This document shows, piece by piece, positions 17,107-26,319 of a stretch of 64,000 nucleotides of DNA. A model generated the notes under the pieces. The model saw nothing but the letters and a program-made list of their open reading frames with translations, was not told the DNA's origin and did not search any database. The translations under genes were made by a program, and so were the position numbers. Positions within the stretch are counted from its first letter, which is position 1; each line of letters starts with the position of its first letter. The DNA lies in the NCBI RefSeq assembly GCF_001262495.1, contig NZ_LGYE01000002.1:858368-922367 (forward strand), given 5' to 3'. Origin of the DNA: Microbacterium sp. GCS4. Lineage in GTDB: Bacteria; Actinomycetota; Actinomycetes; Actinomycetales; Microbacteriaceae.

Positions 17107-18647
17107 GGGCAGCGCTCCTGATCGGATCGCTCCGCGGCGAACGTCGGGTGCGGACGCTGCTCATGCTCGCTGTCGTGGTCGTCATCACGGTGCTCGTGTG
17201 CGCCGCGGTGCTGAGCCTCGAGTCCGCTCACGTCGACGTCGCCCGCACGGTCGTCGTCCTCGGCAATGCGGCGCTGTTCCTCGGGTTCCTCGTGGGGCCC
17301 ATCCTCGTCGGCGCGGTCGATCAGCTCGATCCGCGGAGGTTCGCGGTCTTCGGCGTCGACGAGCGACGGATGCCGGCGGTCCTGGCGCTCGCCTCGCTCA
17401 TCAGCATCCCGAGCCTGGCGGTGATCGCCGTGCATGCGAGCGTCTGCGTGGTCGCGGTGCGCCTGGGAGCCCCGTGGCCCGCGGCCGTGCTCCTGAGCGT
17501 GGTCAGCGCACTCACGACGATCCTCGCCGCCCGGGTCGGCATGGCCGTCAACGCCCTGCTGCTGCCCGAGCGCCGATCGCGTGAGCTGACCGCGCTGTTC
17601 GCGCTCGCCGTGATCGTCGTGGCGTTCCCCGTCGCGGTGTTCCTCGCGTCCCTGCGATGGGACGGCCAGGTGCCCGGGATCGTCGAGAGCATCACGACAG
17701 CGATCGGGGTCACGCCGCTCGCAGCCGCCCCGCGCTTCCTGTTCGCGGCTGCGGCGGACGACGTCGCCGGCGCCTGGATCAGCGGCCTCGTGGCCATCGC
17801 CACGCTCGTGATCCTCTGGGTGCTGTGGTCGTGGCTGGTGCGCCGTCTGCTGACGACCACGGAGCGCCCCGTGGCGTCTCGCGAGCGGACGGGTCTCGGC
17901 TGGTTCGGTCTGCTGCCGTCGAACGCCTTCGGCGCGATCGCGGCGCGCAGCCTCGTCTACTGGCTTCGTGACCGCCGGTACATCATGAACGTGATCGTGG
18001 TCCCCATCGCCGGGGTGCTCACCGTGCTGCCGCTCGTGGTCGCGGGCGTGCCGCTGGAGATCGCCGCACTGGTCCCGGTGCCCGTGATGGCCCTCTTCTT
18101 CGGGTGGCTCCCGCACAACGACGTCGCCTACGACTCGACCGCCCTCTGGACGCACGTGGCGAGCGGCGTGCGCGGTGTGCCCGACCGGCTCGGCCGTCTC
18201 GTGCCCGTGCTCCTCGTGGCGCTTCCGGTGCTCGCGGTCGCGGTGCCGCTCACCCTGCTGTCGATCGACGATTGGCGGCTCCTGCTGCCCCTCGTGGGCG
18301 TGGGCGCGAGCCTGCTGCTGTCGGCGCTCGGACTCTCGAGCATCGTGTCGGTGATCGCGCCGTACGCGGTCTCGCGTCCGGGCGACAGCCCGTTCCAGCA
18401 GCCGCAGCGCCCCACGTCGCGCGGCGCCTACGGTCCGGCGGCGGCGTTCCTCGGAGCGATCGTGCTGAGCGGGCCGACGATCTGGCTCTTCGCGCTCACG
18501 ACGATCGAGGGCTCCGCGTACGCGCCGGCGACCTTTTGGGTCGGTCTCGCGAGCGGACTGGTCGTGCTCGCGTTGGGCGTCGTGATCGGCGGGCGGATCT
18601 TCCAGCAGCAGGGCGAGCGGCTGATGGAGTTCGTCGAGACGGCATGA
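17082..18647 (+). CDS. ABC transporter permease, about 12 membrane segments
   Basis: Integral membrane protein of 521 residues. Long hydrophobic stretches start right after a basic N-terminus (LMLAVVVVITVLVCAAVLSL) and recur to the end (GLASGLVVLALGVVIGGRIF). It overlaps the preceding ATPase gene by 25 bp and uses a GTG preceded by GGAGGGG, so the two form one exporter. No substrate-binding protein is present, which agrees with export. Substrate unknown. Part of the hydrophilic loop around residue 270 (TTERPVASRERTG) separates two membrane bundles. Confidence 0.85.
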   Translation: MAAHVLRLRAALLIGSLRGERRVRTLLMLAVVVVITVLVCAAVLSLESAHVDVARTVVVLGNAALFLGFLVGPILVGAVDQLDPRRFAVFGVDERRMPAVLALASLISIPSLAVIAVHASVCVVAVRLGAPWPAAVLLSVVSALTTILAARVGMAVNALLLPERRSRELTALFALAVIVVAFPVAVFLASLRWDGQVPGIVESITTAIGVTPLAAAPRFLFAAAADDVAGAWISGLVAIATLVILWVLWSWLVRRLLTTTERPVASRERTGLGWFGLLPSNAFGAIAARSLVYWLRDRRYIMNVIVVPIAGVLTVLPLVVAGVPLEIAALVPVPVMALFFGWLPHNDVAYDSTALWTHVASGVRGVPDRLGRLVPVLLVALPVLAVAVPLTLLSIDDWRLLLPLVGVGASLLLSALGLSSIVSVIAPYAVSRPGDSPFQQPQRPTSRGAYGPAAAFLGAIVLSGPTIWLFALTTIEGSAYAPATFWVGLASGLVVLALGVVIGGRIFQQQGERLMEFVETA

Positions 18648-18675
18648 GGGCCGCCCATCGGCATCCTGGCGCGAC

Positions 18676-18681
18676 TAGACT
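18676..18681 (+). promoter_or_regulatory. -10 hexamer TAGACT of the DUF3039 gene
   Basis: TAGACT ends 6 nt before the ATG at 18688, a leaderless layout. Confidence 0.65.
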
Positions 18682-18687
18682 CAGCGC

Positions 18688-18954
18688 ATGAGTACTCCGC
18701 TGGACAGCCCCGATCAGGGCGGCGTGGCAACGCTTGATCGCGAACTGGAAGAGCTTCTCCGCGAGGAGAATCTCGAGCCGGGCGACCATGAGCGCTTCTC
18801 GCATTACGTGAAGAAGGACAAGATCCTCGAGTCCGCGATCACCGGCAAGCCGGTGCGGGCGTTATGCGGCAAGAAGTGGACCCCGGGCCGCGACCCGGAG
18901 AAGTTCCCGATCTGCCCCACGTGCAAGGAGATCTACGAGTCGATGGTCGGCTGA
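18688..18954 (+). CDS. DUF3039 family protein, small zinc-finger-like
   Basis: Actinobacterial protein of 88 residues and unknown role. The C-terminal half has ALCGKKWTPGRDPEKFPICPTC, with one cysteine followed by a CxxC pair, and an upstream HY, which could bind one zinc. The N-terminus is acidic and helical. The family is conserved with little length change, which suggests a housekeeping protein partner. Transcribed from its own leaderless promoter. Confidence 0.85.
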   Translation: MSTPLDSPDQGGVATLDRELEELLREENLEPGDHERFSHYVKKDKILESAITGKPVRALCGKKWTPGRDPEKFPICPTCKEIYESMVG

Positions 18955-19002
18955 CCGCCGCTCTCTCGCGTCGCGCCTCGGTCGTCGGCCGTCGACCAGC
19001 GG

Positions 19003-20325
19003 TCAGTCCGCGTCGACGAAGACCGTCGGGATCGCCGGGTCGGACTTGCTGAGCGCCAGCGCACGCACCGGCAGCTCCTCGCGCACGCGGAGGTGGTGCT
19101 CCCGAGCGGATGCCGTGCCTGCCGCTCCCTCGTAGGACGCGTCGATGTCCCCGGCCTCCATGAAGGTGACCTGCAGCGCGCGACCGTCCGGGTGATCCGC
19201 GGCTGTGTCGAGCTGCTCGAAGCCGTCCGAGACCACGACCGTCTCGCTGGTCGCGACGCCGTCGACGATCGTGCGGAACGCGGCCTTGCGCCCGCCGTGC
19301 GAGGCCTTGTCGGTCGAGGCCTTCGCGACGCCGACCCAGGCGCCGTCCGACCCCTGCCGTGCGACGAGCTTGTAGACCATGCTCGCAGTCGGGTAGCCGG
19401 AGCCGGTGACCACGGACGTGCCGACGCCGTAGGCGTCGACGGGGGCGGCGGCCAGCGTCGCGATCGCGTACTCGTCGAGGTCGCTCGTGACGGTGATGCG
19501 CGTCCCGATCGCTCCGAGCTCGTCGAGCTGGGCGCGCACCTCGGCTGCCACGATCGGCAGATCACCCGAGTCGAGGCGCACGCCGCCGAGCTCCGTGCCG
19601 GCGACCCGGATCGCGGTCTCGACGCCCGTGCGGATGTCGTACGTGTCGACCAGTAGGGTCGTGTCGACCCCGAGGCTCGCGATCTGCGAGCGGAACGCCT
19701 CCTCCTCGGTGTCGTGCAGCAGCGTCCATGAGTGCGCCGCGGTGCCCATCGTGGGGATTCCCCACTCGCGACCGGCTTCGAGGTTGCTCGTGGCGCCGAA
19801 GCCGGCGATGTACGCGGCGCGCGCGGCCGCGACGGCCGAGCGCTCGGCCGCACGGCGCGACCCCATCTCGGCGAGCGGCCGCTCTCCGGCGGCGATGCTC
19901 ATCCGCGCGGCGGCCGTCGCCACCGCGGAGTCGTGGTTGAGGACGCTCAGGGCCAGGGTCTCGAGCACGACGGCATCCGCGAAGGTGCCCTCGACCGTGA
20001 GGATGGGGGAGCCGGGGAAGTACAGCTCGCCCTCACGGTAGCCGCGGATCGAGCCGGTGAAGCGGTAGTCCTCGAGGTAGGCGAGGGATGCGGCATCCAC
20101 CACGTCGTGGTCGCGCAGGAAGCGCAGCTCGTCGTCGCCGAAGCGGAAGTCGCGCAGCAGGGTCAGCAGGCGTCCGGTGCCGGCGACGACGCCGAAGCGG
20201 CGGCCGCCGGAGAGCCTGCGGGAGAAGAGCTCGAACACGCTGGGCCGCGCGGCCGTCCCGTCGCGGAGCGCGGCGGCGAGCATGGTGAGTTCGTAACGAT
20301 CGGTCAGAAGCGCCGTGGACGTCAT
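19003..20325 (-). CDS. pncB: Nicotinate phosphoribosyltransferase
   Basis: Couples nicotinate and PRPP to give nicotinate mononucleotide in NAD salvage. The 440 residues begin with [15 protein letters not shown], the family hallmark. The active-site region [25 protein letters not shown] near residue 170 carries the conserved histidine, and GVRLDSGDL near 239 and TSDLDEYAI near 265 form the phosphoribosyl site. The start is fixed by the conserved N-terminus and by a TATGCT -10 six nt upstream. Divergent from murI. Confidence 0.93.
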   Translation of the reverse strand: MTSTALLTDRYELTMLAAALRDGTAARPSVFELFSRRLSGGRRFGVVAGTGRLLTLLRDFRFGDDELRFLRDHDVVDAASLAYLEDYRFTGSIRGYREGELYFPGSPILTVEGTFADAVVLETLALSVLNHDSAVATAAARMSIAAGERPLAEMGSRRAAERSAVAAARAAYIAGFGATSNLEAGREWGIPTMGTAAHSWTLLHDTEEEAFRSQIASLGVDTTLLVDTYDIRTGVETAIRVAGTELGGVRLDSGDLPIVAAEVRAQLDELGAIGTRITVTSDLDEYAIATLAAAPVDAYGVGTSVVTGSGYPTASMVYKLVARQGSDGAWVGVAKASTDKASHGGRKAAFRTIVDGVATSETVVVSDGFEQLDTAADHPDGRALQVTFMEAGDIDASYEGAAGTASAREHHLRVREELPVRALALSKSDPAIPTVFVDAD

Positions 20326-20331
20326 CCGCTC

Positions 20332-20337
20332 AGCATA
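20332..20337 (-). promoter_or_regulatory. -10 hexamer TATGCT of pncB
   Basis: TATGCT on the minus strand ends 6 nt before the ATG at 20325. Confidence 0.6.
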
Positions 20338-20385
20338 GTGACGACGACGCCCTGCGGCGGCGCGCATGTCGGGGGTGTGCGCGAC

Positions 20386-20391
20386 TAGGCT
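20386..20391 (+). promoter_or_regulatory. -10 hexamer TAGGCT of murI
   Basis: TAGGCT ends 8 nt before the ATG at 20400; leaderless layout for the murI-rph-rdgB cluster. Confidence 0.6.
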
Positions 20392-20399
20392 GGGGAGTC

Positions 20400-21227
20400 A
20401 TGAACGACGCGCCGATCGGAATCTTCGACTCCGGTGTCGGCGGGCTCACGGTGGCGAGGGCCATCCGGGCCCAGCTGCCCCGCGAGTCGTTCGTCTACAT
20501 CGGCGACACGGCGCACTCGCCCTATGGGCCCAAGCCGATCGCGGATGTGCGGCGCTACGCGCTCGAGGTGCTCGACACCCTCGTCGACCAGGGCGTCAAG
20601 ATGCTCGTGATCGCGTGCAACACGGCATCCGCGGCGATGCTGCGCGATGCGCGCGAGCGCTATGACATCCCGGTCGTCGAGGTCATCGCGCCGGCTGTGC
20701 GGCGGGCCGTCTCGACGACCCGCAACGGCCGCGTCGGCGTGATCGGCACGGTCGGCACGATCGGCTCGCGCGCCTACCAGGACATGCTCGAGGTGAACGA
20801 GCGGCTGTCGGTGTTCACGGCGGCGTGCCCGCGGTTCGTGGAGTTCGTCGAGGCCGGGATCACCGACACCCCCGAGGTGCTCGCGACGGCGGAGGAGTAT
20901 CTCGCCCCGCTGCGCGAGGCCGGTGTCGACACGCTCGTGCTCGGATGCACGCACTACCCGTTCCTGCGCGGCGCGATCAGCTACGTCATGGGCGAGGACG
21001 TGACGCTCGTCTCGAGCGACGACGAGACGGCGGGCGACGTGTTCCGACAGCTCGTGCGCGGCGACCTGCTCGCTCCCGCCGACGCCGCGGCGTCCTACGT
21101 GTACGAGGCGACCGGCGCCTCGGCCACCGAGTTCACCGCCCTCGCCAACCGGCTGATGGGCCGCGAGGTGCGCGACGTGCAACTCGTGCAGACCGGCGTC
21201 ATCACCCTGCCCGACGTCGCTCGCTGA
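20400..21227 (+). CDS. murI: Glutamate racemase
   Basis: Makes D-glutamate for peptidoglycan in the cytosol. The 275 residues contain the N-terminal [16 protein letters not shown] and both catalytic cysteines, in [11 protein letters not shown] near residue 73 and in [12 protein letters not shown] near 184. [13 protein letters not shown]-like [15 protein letters not shown] completes the pattern. It leads a cluster with rph and rdgB, a common actinobacterial order. Confidence 0.95.
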   Translation: MNDAPIGIFDSGVGGLTVARAIRAQLPRESFVYIGDTAHSPYGPKPIADVRRYALEVLDTLVDQGVKMLVIACNTASAAMLRDARERYDIPVVEVIAPAVRRAVSTTRNGRVGVIGTVGTIGSRAYQDMLEVNERLSVFTAACPRFVEFVEAGITDTPEVLATAEEYLAPLREAGVDTLVLGCTHYPFLRGAISYVMGEDVTLVSSDDETAGDVFRQLVRGDLLAPADAAASYVYEATGASATEFTALANRLMGREVRDVQLVQTGVITLPDVAR

Positions 21228-21292
21228 TCCACCGACTCCTGATTCTTCTCCCCGCCGCCAGACCGAACGCGTCACCCGACCGAAGGAACACC

Positions 21293-22027
21293 ATGTCAGA
21301 CATCGTCCGTGCCGATGGCCGCTCCACAGACCAGCTCCGCGAGGTCACGATCGAGCGCGGCTGGAGCGCTCACGCCGAAGGGTCGGCCCTGATCAGCTTC
21401 GGCGGCACCAAGGTGCTGTGCACCGCCTCGTTCACCAACGGCGTGCCCCGCTGGCTCACCGGCAAGGGCAAGGGCTGGGTCACCGCCGAGTACTCGATGC
21501 TGCCGCGGGCCACGAACAGCCGCAACGACCGCGAGAGCGTCAAGGGGCGCATCGGCGGGCGGACGCATGAGATCTCGCGCCTGATCGGTCGGGCGCTGCG
21601 CGCCGTCGTCGACACCAAGGCGCTGGGCGAGAACACGATCGTGATCGACTGCGACGTGCTGCAGGCCGACGGCGGCACGCGCACGGCCGCGATCACGGGC
21701 GCGTACGTCGCGCTGGCGGACGCGATCGAGTGGGGTCGCGAGAAGAAGTTCATCGCCAAGAACTCGACGCCGCTGATCGACTCGGTGTCGGCGATCTCCG
21801 TCGGCATCATCGACGGCGAGCCGATGCTCGACCTGGCGTACGTCGAGGACGTGCGCGCCGAGACCGACATGAACATCGTGGTCACCGGTCGCGGCCTGTT
21901 CGTCGAGGTGCAGGGCACGGCCGAGGGAGCGCCCTTCGACAAGCGCGAGCTCGACGCGCTGCTCGACCTCGGTGTCGCGGGCTGCGCCGACCTCAAGACC
22001 CACCAGCTGACGGCGCTCGCAGGCTGA
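21293..22027 (+). CDS. rph: Ribonuclease PH
   Basis: Phosphorolytic 3' exonuclease that trims tRNA 3' ends, 244 residues. The family start [19 protein letters not shown], the basic R-rich region [26 protein letters not shown] near residue 73 (RNA and phosphate binding) and [22 protein letters not shown]-like [15 protein letters not shown] near 118 are present. ATG at 21293 follows GAAGGA. The stop overlaps the rdgB start. Confidence 0.95.
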   Translation: MSDIVRADGRSTDQLREVTIERGWSAHAEGSALISFGGTKVLCTASFTNGVPRWLTGKGKGWVTAEYSMLPRATNSRNDRESVKGRIGGRTHEISRLIGRALRAVVDTKALGENTIVIDCDVLQADGGTRTAAITGAYVALADAIEWGREKKFIAKNSTPLIDSVSAISVGIIDGEPMLDLAYVEDVRAETDMNIVVTGRGLFVEVQGTAEGAPFDKRELDALLDLGVAGCADLKTHQLTALAG

Positions 22028-22620
22028 TGAAGGTCGTCCTCGCCACGCACAACGCGCACAAGGTCGCGGAGTTCCAGCAGATCGTCTCGCTCACGCGGCC
22101 CGATCTCGAGATCGTCGCGTATGACGGACCGGAGCCCGTGGAGGACGGTGTGACGTTCGCCGAGAACGCGCTGATCAAGGCGCGTGCGGCCGCGGTGCAC
22201 ACGGGGCTCGCGGCGCTCGCCGACGACTCGGGCATCTGCGTCGACGTGCTGGGCGGTTCGCCGGGCGTGTTCTCGGCGTACTGGGCGGGGCAGAAGAAGG
22301 ATGCCGCAGCGAACCTCGAGCTGCTGCTCGACCAGCTGCGCGACATCGCGGACCCGCACCGCACCGCGCACTTCACGTCGTCGATCGCGCTCGTGACGCC
22401 CGACGGCGCCGAGCGCGTGGTCGAGGGGCTATGGCCGGGGCGCCTCGCGCATGCGGCATCCGGGGCGGGTGGCTTCGGCTACGACCCGATCTTTCTCCCC
22501 GATGGCCAGCCTGCGGGGGAGGAGCGTTCGGTGGGCGAGTTCACCGCGGAGGAGAAGCAGTCGCAGTCGCATCGGGCTCGAGCGTTCGCCGAACTCGTGC
22601 CGCTGCTGGCGGAGCTCTGA
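22027..22620 (+). CDS. rdgB: RdgB/HAM1-type XTP/dITP pyrophosphatase
   Basis: Removes deaminated purine triphosphates (ITP, XTP, dITP) from the nucleotide pool. The 197 residues start with VVLATHNAHKVAEFQQI, hold the catalytic ENALIKARAA near residue 47 and ADDSGICVDVLGGSPGVFSAYWAG near 65, and end in GYDPIF and the MAELS-like SQSHRARAF. Its ATG shares a base with the rph stop (TGATG), so translation is coupled. Confidence 0.95.
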   Translation: MKVVLATHNAHKVAEFQQIVSLTRPDLEIVAYDGPEPVEDGVTFAENALIKARAAAVHTGLAALADDSGICVDVLGGSPGVFSAYWAGQKKDAAANLELLLDQLRDIADPHRTAHFTSSIALVTPDGAERVVEGLWPGRLAHAASGAGGFGYDPIFLPDGQPAGEERSVGEFTAEEKQSQSHRARAFAELVPLLAEL

Positions 22621-22632
22621 ACGCTTGTCGCT

Positions 22633-22668
22633 AACCACTACGCTTGACGTACTTCATTCGTAGTGGTT
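22633..22668. promoter_or_regulatory. Inverted repeat, probable operator of the DHFR-like gene
   Basis: AACCACTACG (22633-22642) and CGTAGTGGTT (22659-22668) are perfect 10-bp inverted arms around a 16-bp centre that contains TTGACG. It ends 11 bp before the downstream ATG. The spacing and symmetry suit a dimeric repressor covering a promoter; a hairpin ending rdgB transcription is the alternative. Confidence 0.5.
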
Positions 22669-22679
22669 GAGTGGTGGGC

Positions 22680-23255
22680 ATGAGAGAGCTCACCTACTAC
22701 ATCGGCGTCACCCTCGACGGTTTCATCGCGGGACCCGACGACGAGGTCGACTTCTATCCCGTCACCCCCGCGTTCGCCGAGACGCTCGGCACCGAGCTCG
22801 CCGACCTGCAGCCGGCCTTCGTGCGTGCGGGGCGCGGGGGAGCGGACCAGCCCGTCACCCGCTTCGACACGGTCATGATGGGGCGCCGCACCTACGAGCC
22901 CGCGCTCGACCAGGGCGTGCTCGACCCGTACTCGCACCTGCGCACGATCGTCGTCAGCACGACCCTCGACGTTCCCGAGCATGAGAACGTCGAGATCGTG
23001 CGGACCGATCCTGTCCAGCGCGTGCGCGAGCTCAAGGCCGAGGACGGCCTCGGGATCTACCTCGCGGGCGGCGCGGGCCTCGCGGGCACGCTGCTCGACG
23101 AGATCGACCGGTTGATCGTCAAGAAGTACCCGGTGATCGCCGGCTCCGGCATCCCGATGGTCAGTCACGGCTTCCAGCCGACCGCGTTCGCGCTCGACCG
23201 CGCCCGCACCTACGACAACGGCTGCGTCGTGCTGGAGTGCACCCGGGCGCGGTGA
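22680..23255 (+). CDS. Dihydrofolate reductase-like (RibD C-terminal domain) protein
   Basis: NAD(P)H-dependent reductase fold of 191 residues related to RibD C-terminal and YyaP/YwjB proteins. Family signs are the N-terminal YYIGVTLDGFIAGPDDEVDF, the FDTVMMGRRTYE motif near residue 62 and IYLAGGAGLAGTLL near 123. Its substrate is unknown; members are often regulated and stress-linked. The ATG at 22680 follows GGTGGG; a GTG three codons earlier is possible. A strong inverted repeat sits immediately upstream. Confidence 0.85.
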   Translation: MRELTYYIGVTLDGFIAGPDDEVDFYPVTPAFAETLGTELADLQPAFVRAGRGGADQPVTRFDTVMMGRRTYEPALDQGVLDPYSHLRTIVVSTTLDVPEHENVEIVRTDPVQRVRELKAEDGLGIYLAGGAGLAGTLLDEIDRLIVKKYPVIAGSGIPMVSHGFQPTAFALDRARTYDNGCVVLECTRAR

Positions 23256-23274
23256 ACGGCGGCAGCGGGACTAC

Positions 23275-23294
23275 TGAGAATCATCACCATTCCC
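23275..23294 (+). promoter_or_regulatory. Zur/Fur-type box upstream of the CDF exporter
   Basis: The 20-mer beginning TGAGAATCAT and continuing CACCATTCCC resembles the TGANAATGATNNNCATT core of actinobacterial Zur boxes. It lies about 40 bp upstream of the -10 hexamer, an activator rather than a repressor position. Confidence 0.45.
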
Positions 23295-23332
23295 GAGTAC
23301 GCGGATCCGTCCCGAACGGACGGAAAGCGCCT

Positions 23333-23338
23333 CTAACC
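23333..23338 (+). promoter_or_regulatory. -10 hexamer TAACCT of the CDF gene
   Basis: TAACCT ends 7 nt before the ATG at 23346; leaderless layout. Confidence 0.55.
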
Positions 23339-23345
23339 TGGTCGT

Positions 23346-24266
23346 ATGCATGATCACGCGCCCGCCGCCGGCGGTATCCGCTCGGCCGGTCATCGTCGTC
23401 TCCTGGCGATCTCGCTGACCCTCACCGCGACCATCATGGTCGTGCAGGTGGTCGGCGCGATCCTCACGGGATCGCTGGCTCTGCTCGCCGACGCCGCGCA
23501 TATGTTCACCGATGCCTCCGCGCTCGTGATCGCGCTGATCGCGGCCTCCGTGGCCGCCCGCCCCGCGGACGGCCGCCGCACGTTCGGCTATCAGCGGGCC
23601 GAGGTGTTCGGTGCGCTGATCAACGCGATCATCCTGATCCTGCTGTCGGGGTGGGTCGGCATCGAGGCCATCGGCCGCCTGCTGAACCCCGGCGAGGTCG
23701 AGGTCGCGGGCGGGCTCATGCTCGTCGTCGCCGCGGTCGGCCTCATCGCGAACGCGATCTCGATGTGGCTGCTGAGTCGCGCCCAGCGCACGAGCATCAA
23801 CGTGCGCGGCGCGTACCTCGAGGTCATGGGCGACCTGATCGGCTCGGCGATGGTGATCGTCGCCGCGATCGTGATCGTCACGACAGGATGGATGCCGGCG
23901 GACGCGATCGCGTCCATGGCGATCGCGGTGCTCATCATCCCGCGCGCGATCGCGCTGCTGCGGGAGGTGTTCTCGGTGCTGTCCGAATCCGCGCCGAAGG
24001 GCACAGCCGTGGCCGACATCCGCCAGCATCTGCTCGACTACGAGGGCGTGGTGGGCGTGCACGACGTGCACGTGTGGCAGCTCACGCGCGGCGCCCCGGT
24101 CTTCAGTGCGCACGTGAGCGTCGAGCCGGCTCTGCTTGCGGACGGGCGCTCGGCGCGTCTCCTGAGCGAGATGCAGGAATGCCTGGCGGAGCACTTCGAC
24201 GTCGAGCACTCGACGTTCCAGATCGAACCCGCCGAGCAGTCCGACTGCGAGCCGCACCACGCCTGA
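23346..24266 (+). CDS. Cation diffusion facilitator, zinc/divalent metal exporter
   Basis: Proton-antiport metal exporter of 306 residues in the cytoplasmic membrane. Six membrane segments are visible, with the metal site HxxxD in LLADAAHMFTDAS near residue 52 and the second site in VMGDLIGSAMV near 162. The cytoplasmic C-terminal domain has VGVHDVHVWQL and a His-containing tail (EPHHA). The HxxxD pattern at the first site favours zinc or cobalt over manganese. A Zur-like box upstream would match zinc-induced export as in Streptomyces zitB. Convergent with ligD. Confidence 0.92.
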   Translation: MHDHAPAAGGIRSAGHRRLLAISLTLTATIMVVQVVGAILTGSLALLADAAHMFTDASALVIALIAASVAARPADGRRTFGYQRAEVFGALINAIILILLSGWVGIEAIGRLLNPGEVEVAGGLMLVVAAVGLIANAISMWLLSRAQRTSINVRGAYLEVMGDLIGSAMVIVAAIVIVTTGWMPADAIASMAIAVLIIPRAIALLREVFSVLSESAPKGTAVADIRQHLLDYEGVVGVHDVHVWQLTRGAPVFSAHVSVEPALLADGRSARLLSEMQECLAEHFDVEHSTFQIEPAEQSDCEPHHA

Positions 24267-24284
24267 TCCGGCCCGGCTGACCGC

Positions 24285-26246
24285 TCAGCTCTCCACGACG
24301 ACTTCGTCGGGCGACTTGTCCGGACGCAGCCCCCGCCAGCGCGCGTGGCGCAGCACCCCGTCGGGCGTCCAGTTCGCGAACTCGACCTCGCCGACGAGCT
24401 CGGGCCGCACCCACAGCGCGTCCGAGGCGTCGGGGGCGGGCACGCCGCCGAGTGGAGCGTCGTCCACGCGCAGCGGTGCCAGGCGTGCGAGCAGGTCGCG
24501 CAGCATCCGATCCGTGAATCCGGTGCCGACACGTCCGACATAGCGCAGGCGCCCGGAATCCGGCACGGCGAGCAGGAGAGACCCGAACGTCCCCTCCCGA
24601 TCGCCCTTGCCCGGACGGATGCCGACGATCACCGCCTCCTGCATGCGGGTGTGTTTGATCTTGAGCCACGAGGGCGAGCGCTGCCCCGCCCGATACGCCG
24701 ACCGCGGGTCCTTCACGACCACGCCCTCGAGACCGAATTCCTCGCTCGCGGCGAGGGCGGCCTCCAGGTCGTCGAACACCGGCGGGACGCGCATCGGAGC
24801 ATCCAGGTCGGACACCACGTCCTCCAGCAGCGTCCGCCGCTGCGACAGGGGCATCGACGACAGGTCATGACCGTCGAAGCGCAACAGGTCGAAGACGAGG
24901 TACACGATCGGGGTGCGCACGACCTCGCGCTCGATCTCGCGCGCGCGCGTCAGGTGCATGCGGTTCTGCAGCAGCGAGAAGCTCGGGCGACCCTGGGCGT
25001 CGAAGGCGACGATCTCGCCGTCGACGATCGCGTCGGAGGCCGGCAGGAACGGCGCGCCGTCGGCCGTGAGCTCCGGATAGCGCGCGGTGATGTCTATGCC
25101 GCTGCGGGCATGCAAGCGCAGCCGCCCCTCCGCCCAGGTGCCGACGGCGCGGATCCCGTCCCACTTGACCTCGACCCAGGGCGGCGTGCTGAGCCCACGC
25201 GCGATGGCGGGCGTGCCGTTCTCGGCGAGCATCGGCGAGAGGGATGCCGGGACCGCATCGGACGCGGACCCCGACGCCGCGGCGATCCGCGGACGATGCT
25301 CCTTGCGTGCCGGTCGCTCGGTGACGAGCTCGCGGTCATCGCGGGGCACCGGCGGGTTTTCAGGCCTCAACGCGGCGAGGGGATCGACACCCGCGGCCGC
25401 GCGTTCCAGGACCTGCTCGATGTCGAGCTGCGCGAGGTCGGGGTCGTCGAGCTCGTCCCAGGTGCGCGGCGCCGCGACCCAGGGCTGTGCGCGCCCGCGG
25501 AGCGAGTAGGGCGAGATCGTCGTCTTCTTGCCGTTGTTCTGGCTCCAGTCGAGGAACACCTTGCCGCCGCGCGCGGCCTTCGCCATCGTGCTCGTGGCGA
25601 GATCGGGATGCTCGGTCTCGATGATCCGCGCGACCTCCTTCACGACCCCGGAGATCTCGTCGCTGGTCTGCTGCCCCGGCAGCGCCGCATACAGGTGGAT
25701 GCCCTTGCTGCCGCTCGTCACGGGCAGCGGGTCGAGCCCGATGCCGGTGAGGATGCCGCGGGCGATCCGCGCCACCTCGGCGCACTGCGCGAGGCCCACG
25801 CCGGGCCCCGGGTCGAGGTCGAGCACGAGGCGGTCGGGTCGCGCGGGGAGCCCTGCCGCATCGAAACGCCACTGCGGCACGTGCAGTTCGATCGCGGCGA
25901 CCTGTGCGAGCCACACGAGCGTCGGCACGTCGGTGACGAGCGGGTACTCCTTCGGACCGTCGGAGTGCTGGATCGCCTGACGCGGGATCCAGCTCGGCGC
26001 TCCGGGCTCGAGCTGCTTCGTGAAGAACGAATCGGCGGGAGCATCCGTCGTCCCCACTCCCTCGACCCAACGCTTGCGGGTGACGGGGCGTCCGTCGAGC
26101 AGGGGGAGCAGCAGGGGAGCGATCGCCGTGTAGTACGCGAAGACCTCGCCCTTGGTGGTGCCCGTCTCGGGGTAGACGACCTTGTCGAGGTTCGTGACGC
26201 GCAGTCGGCGGCCGTCGATCTGCACGTTCTGCGCCTCGGCTGCCAT
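24285..26246 (-). CDS. ligD: LigD-type ATP-dependent DNA ligase with polymerase domain
   Basis: Non-homologous end-joining enzyme of 653 residues. The N-terminal primase/polymerase domain (about 1-275) contains the metal aspartates in LVLDLDPGPG near 141-149 and SGSKGIHLY near 178. The ligase domain starts near 335 and has the adenylated lysine in EVKWDGIRAVG (Lys361), DGEIVAFD and FEGVVVKD-like GLEGVVVKDP, then the OB fold. The 3'-phosphoesterase domain of mycobacterial LigD is absent. It is divergent from ku, its partner, by 73 bp. TACGCT 6 nt before the ATG suggests a leaderless mRNA. Confidence 0.94.
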   Translation of the reverse strand: MAAEAQNVQIDGRRLRVTNLDKVVYPETGTTKGEVFAYYTAIAPLLLPLLDGRPVTRKRWVEGVGTTDAPADSFFTKQLEPGAPSWIPRQAIQHSDGPKEYPLVTDVPTLVWLAQVAAIELHVPQWRFDAAGLPARPDRLVLDLDPGPGVGLAQCAEVARIARGILTGIGLDPLPVTSGSKGIHLYAALPGQQTSDEISGVVKEVARIIETEHPDLATSTMAKAARGGKVFLDWSQNNGKKTTISPYSLRGRAQPWVAAPRTWDELDDPDLAQLDIEQVLERAAAGVDPLAALRPENPPVPRDDRELVTERPARKEHRPRIAAASGSASDAVPASLSPMLAENGTPAIARGLSTPPWVEVKWDGIRAVGTWAEGRLRLHARSGIDITARYPELTADGAPFLPASDAIVDGEIVAFDAQGRPSFSLLQNRMHLTRAREIEREVVRTPIVYLVFDLLRFDGHDLSSMPLSQRRTLLEDVVSDLDAPMRVPPVFDDLEAALAASEEFGLEGVVVKDPRSAYRAGQRSPSWLKIKHTRMQEAVIVGIRPGKGDREGTFGSLLLAVPDSGRLRYVGRVGTGFTDRMLRDLLARLAPLRVDDAPLGGVPAPDASDALWVRPELVGEVEFANWTPDGVLRHARWRGLRPDKSPDEVVVES

Positions 26247-26252
26247 AGGGAC

Positions 26253-26258
26253 AGCGTA
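26253..26258 (-). promoter_or_regulatory. -10 hexamer TACGCT of ligD
   Basis: TACGCT on the minus strand ends 6 nt before the ligD ATG. The ku promoter must lie in the same 73-bp gap. Confidence 0.55.
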
Positions 26259-26319
26259 GTGAGGGCCCGCCTCGTCAAGGGACTGGCTGTGACGGGTGCG
26301 ACTGGTGTTCACTTATGCC

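Noticed and set aside
18951-19006. Inverted repeat CTGACCGC/GCGGTCAG spanning the stops of the DUF3039 gene and pncB
   Set aside because: The 40-nt loop is long and the arms are short; as a terminator it is weak, and it may be chance.
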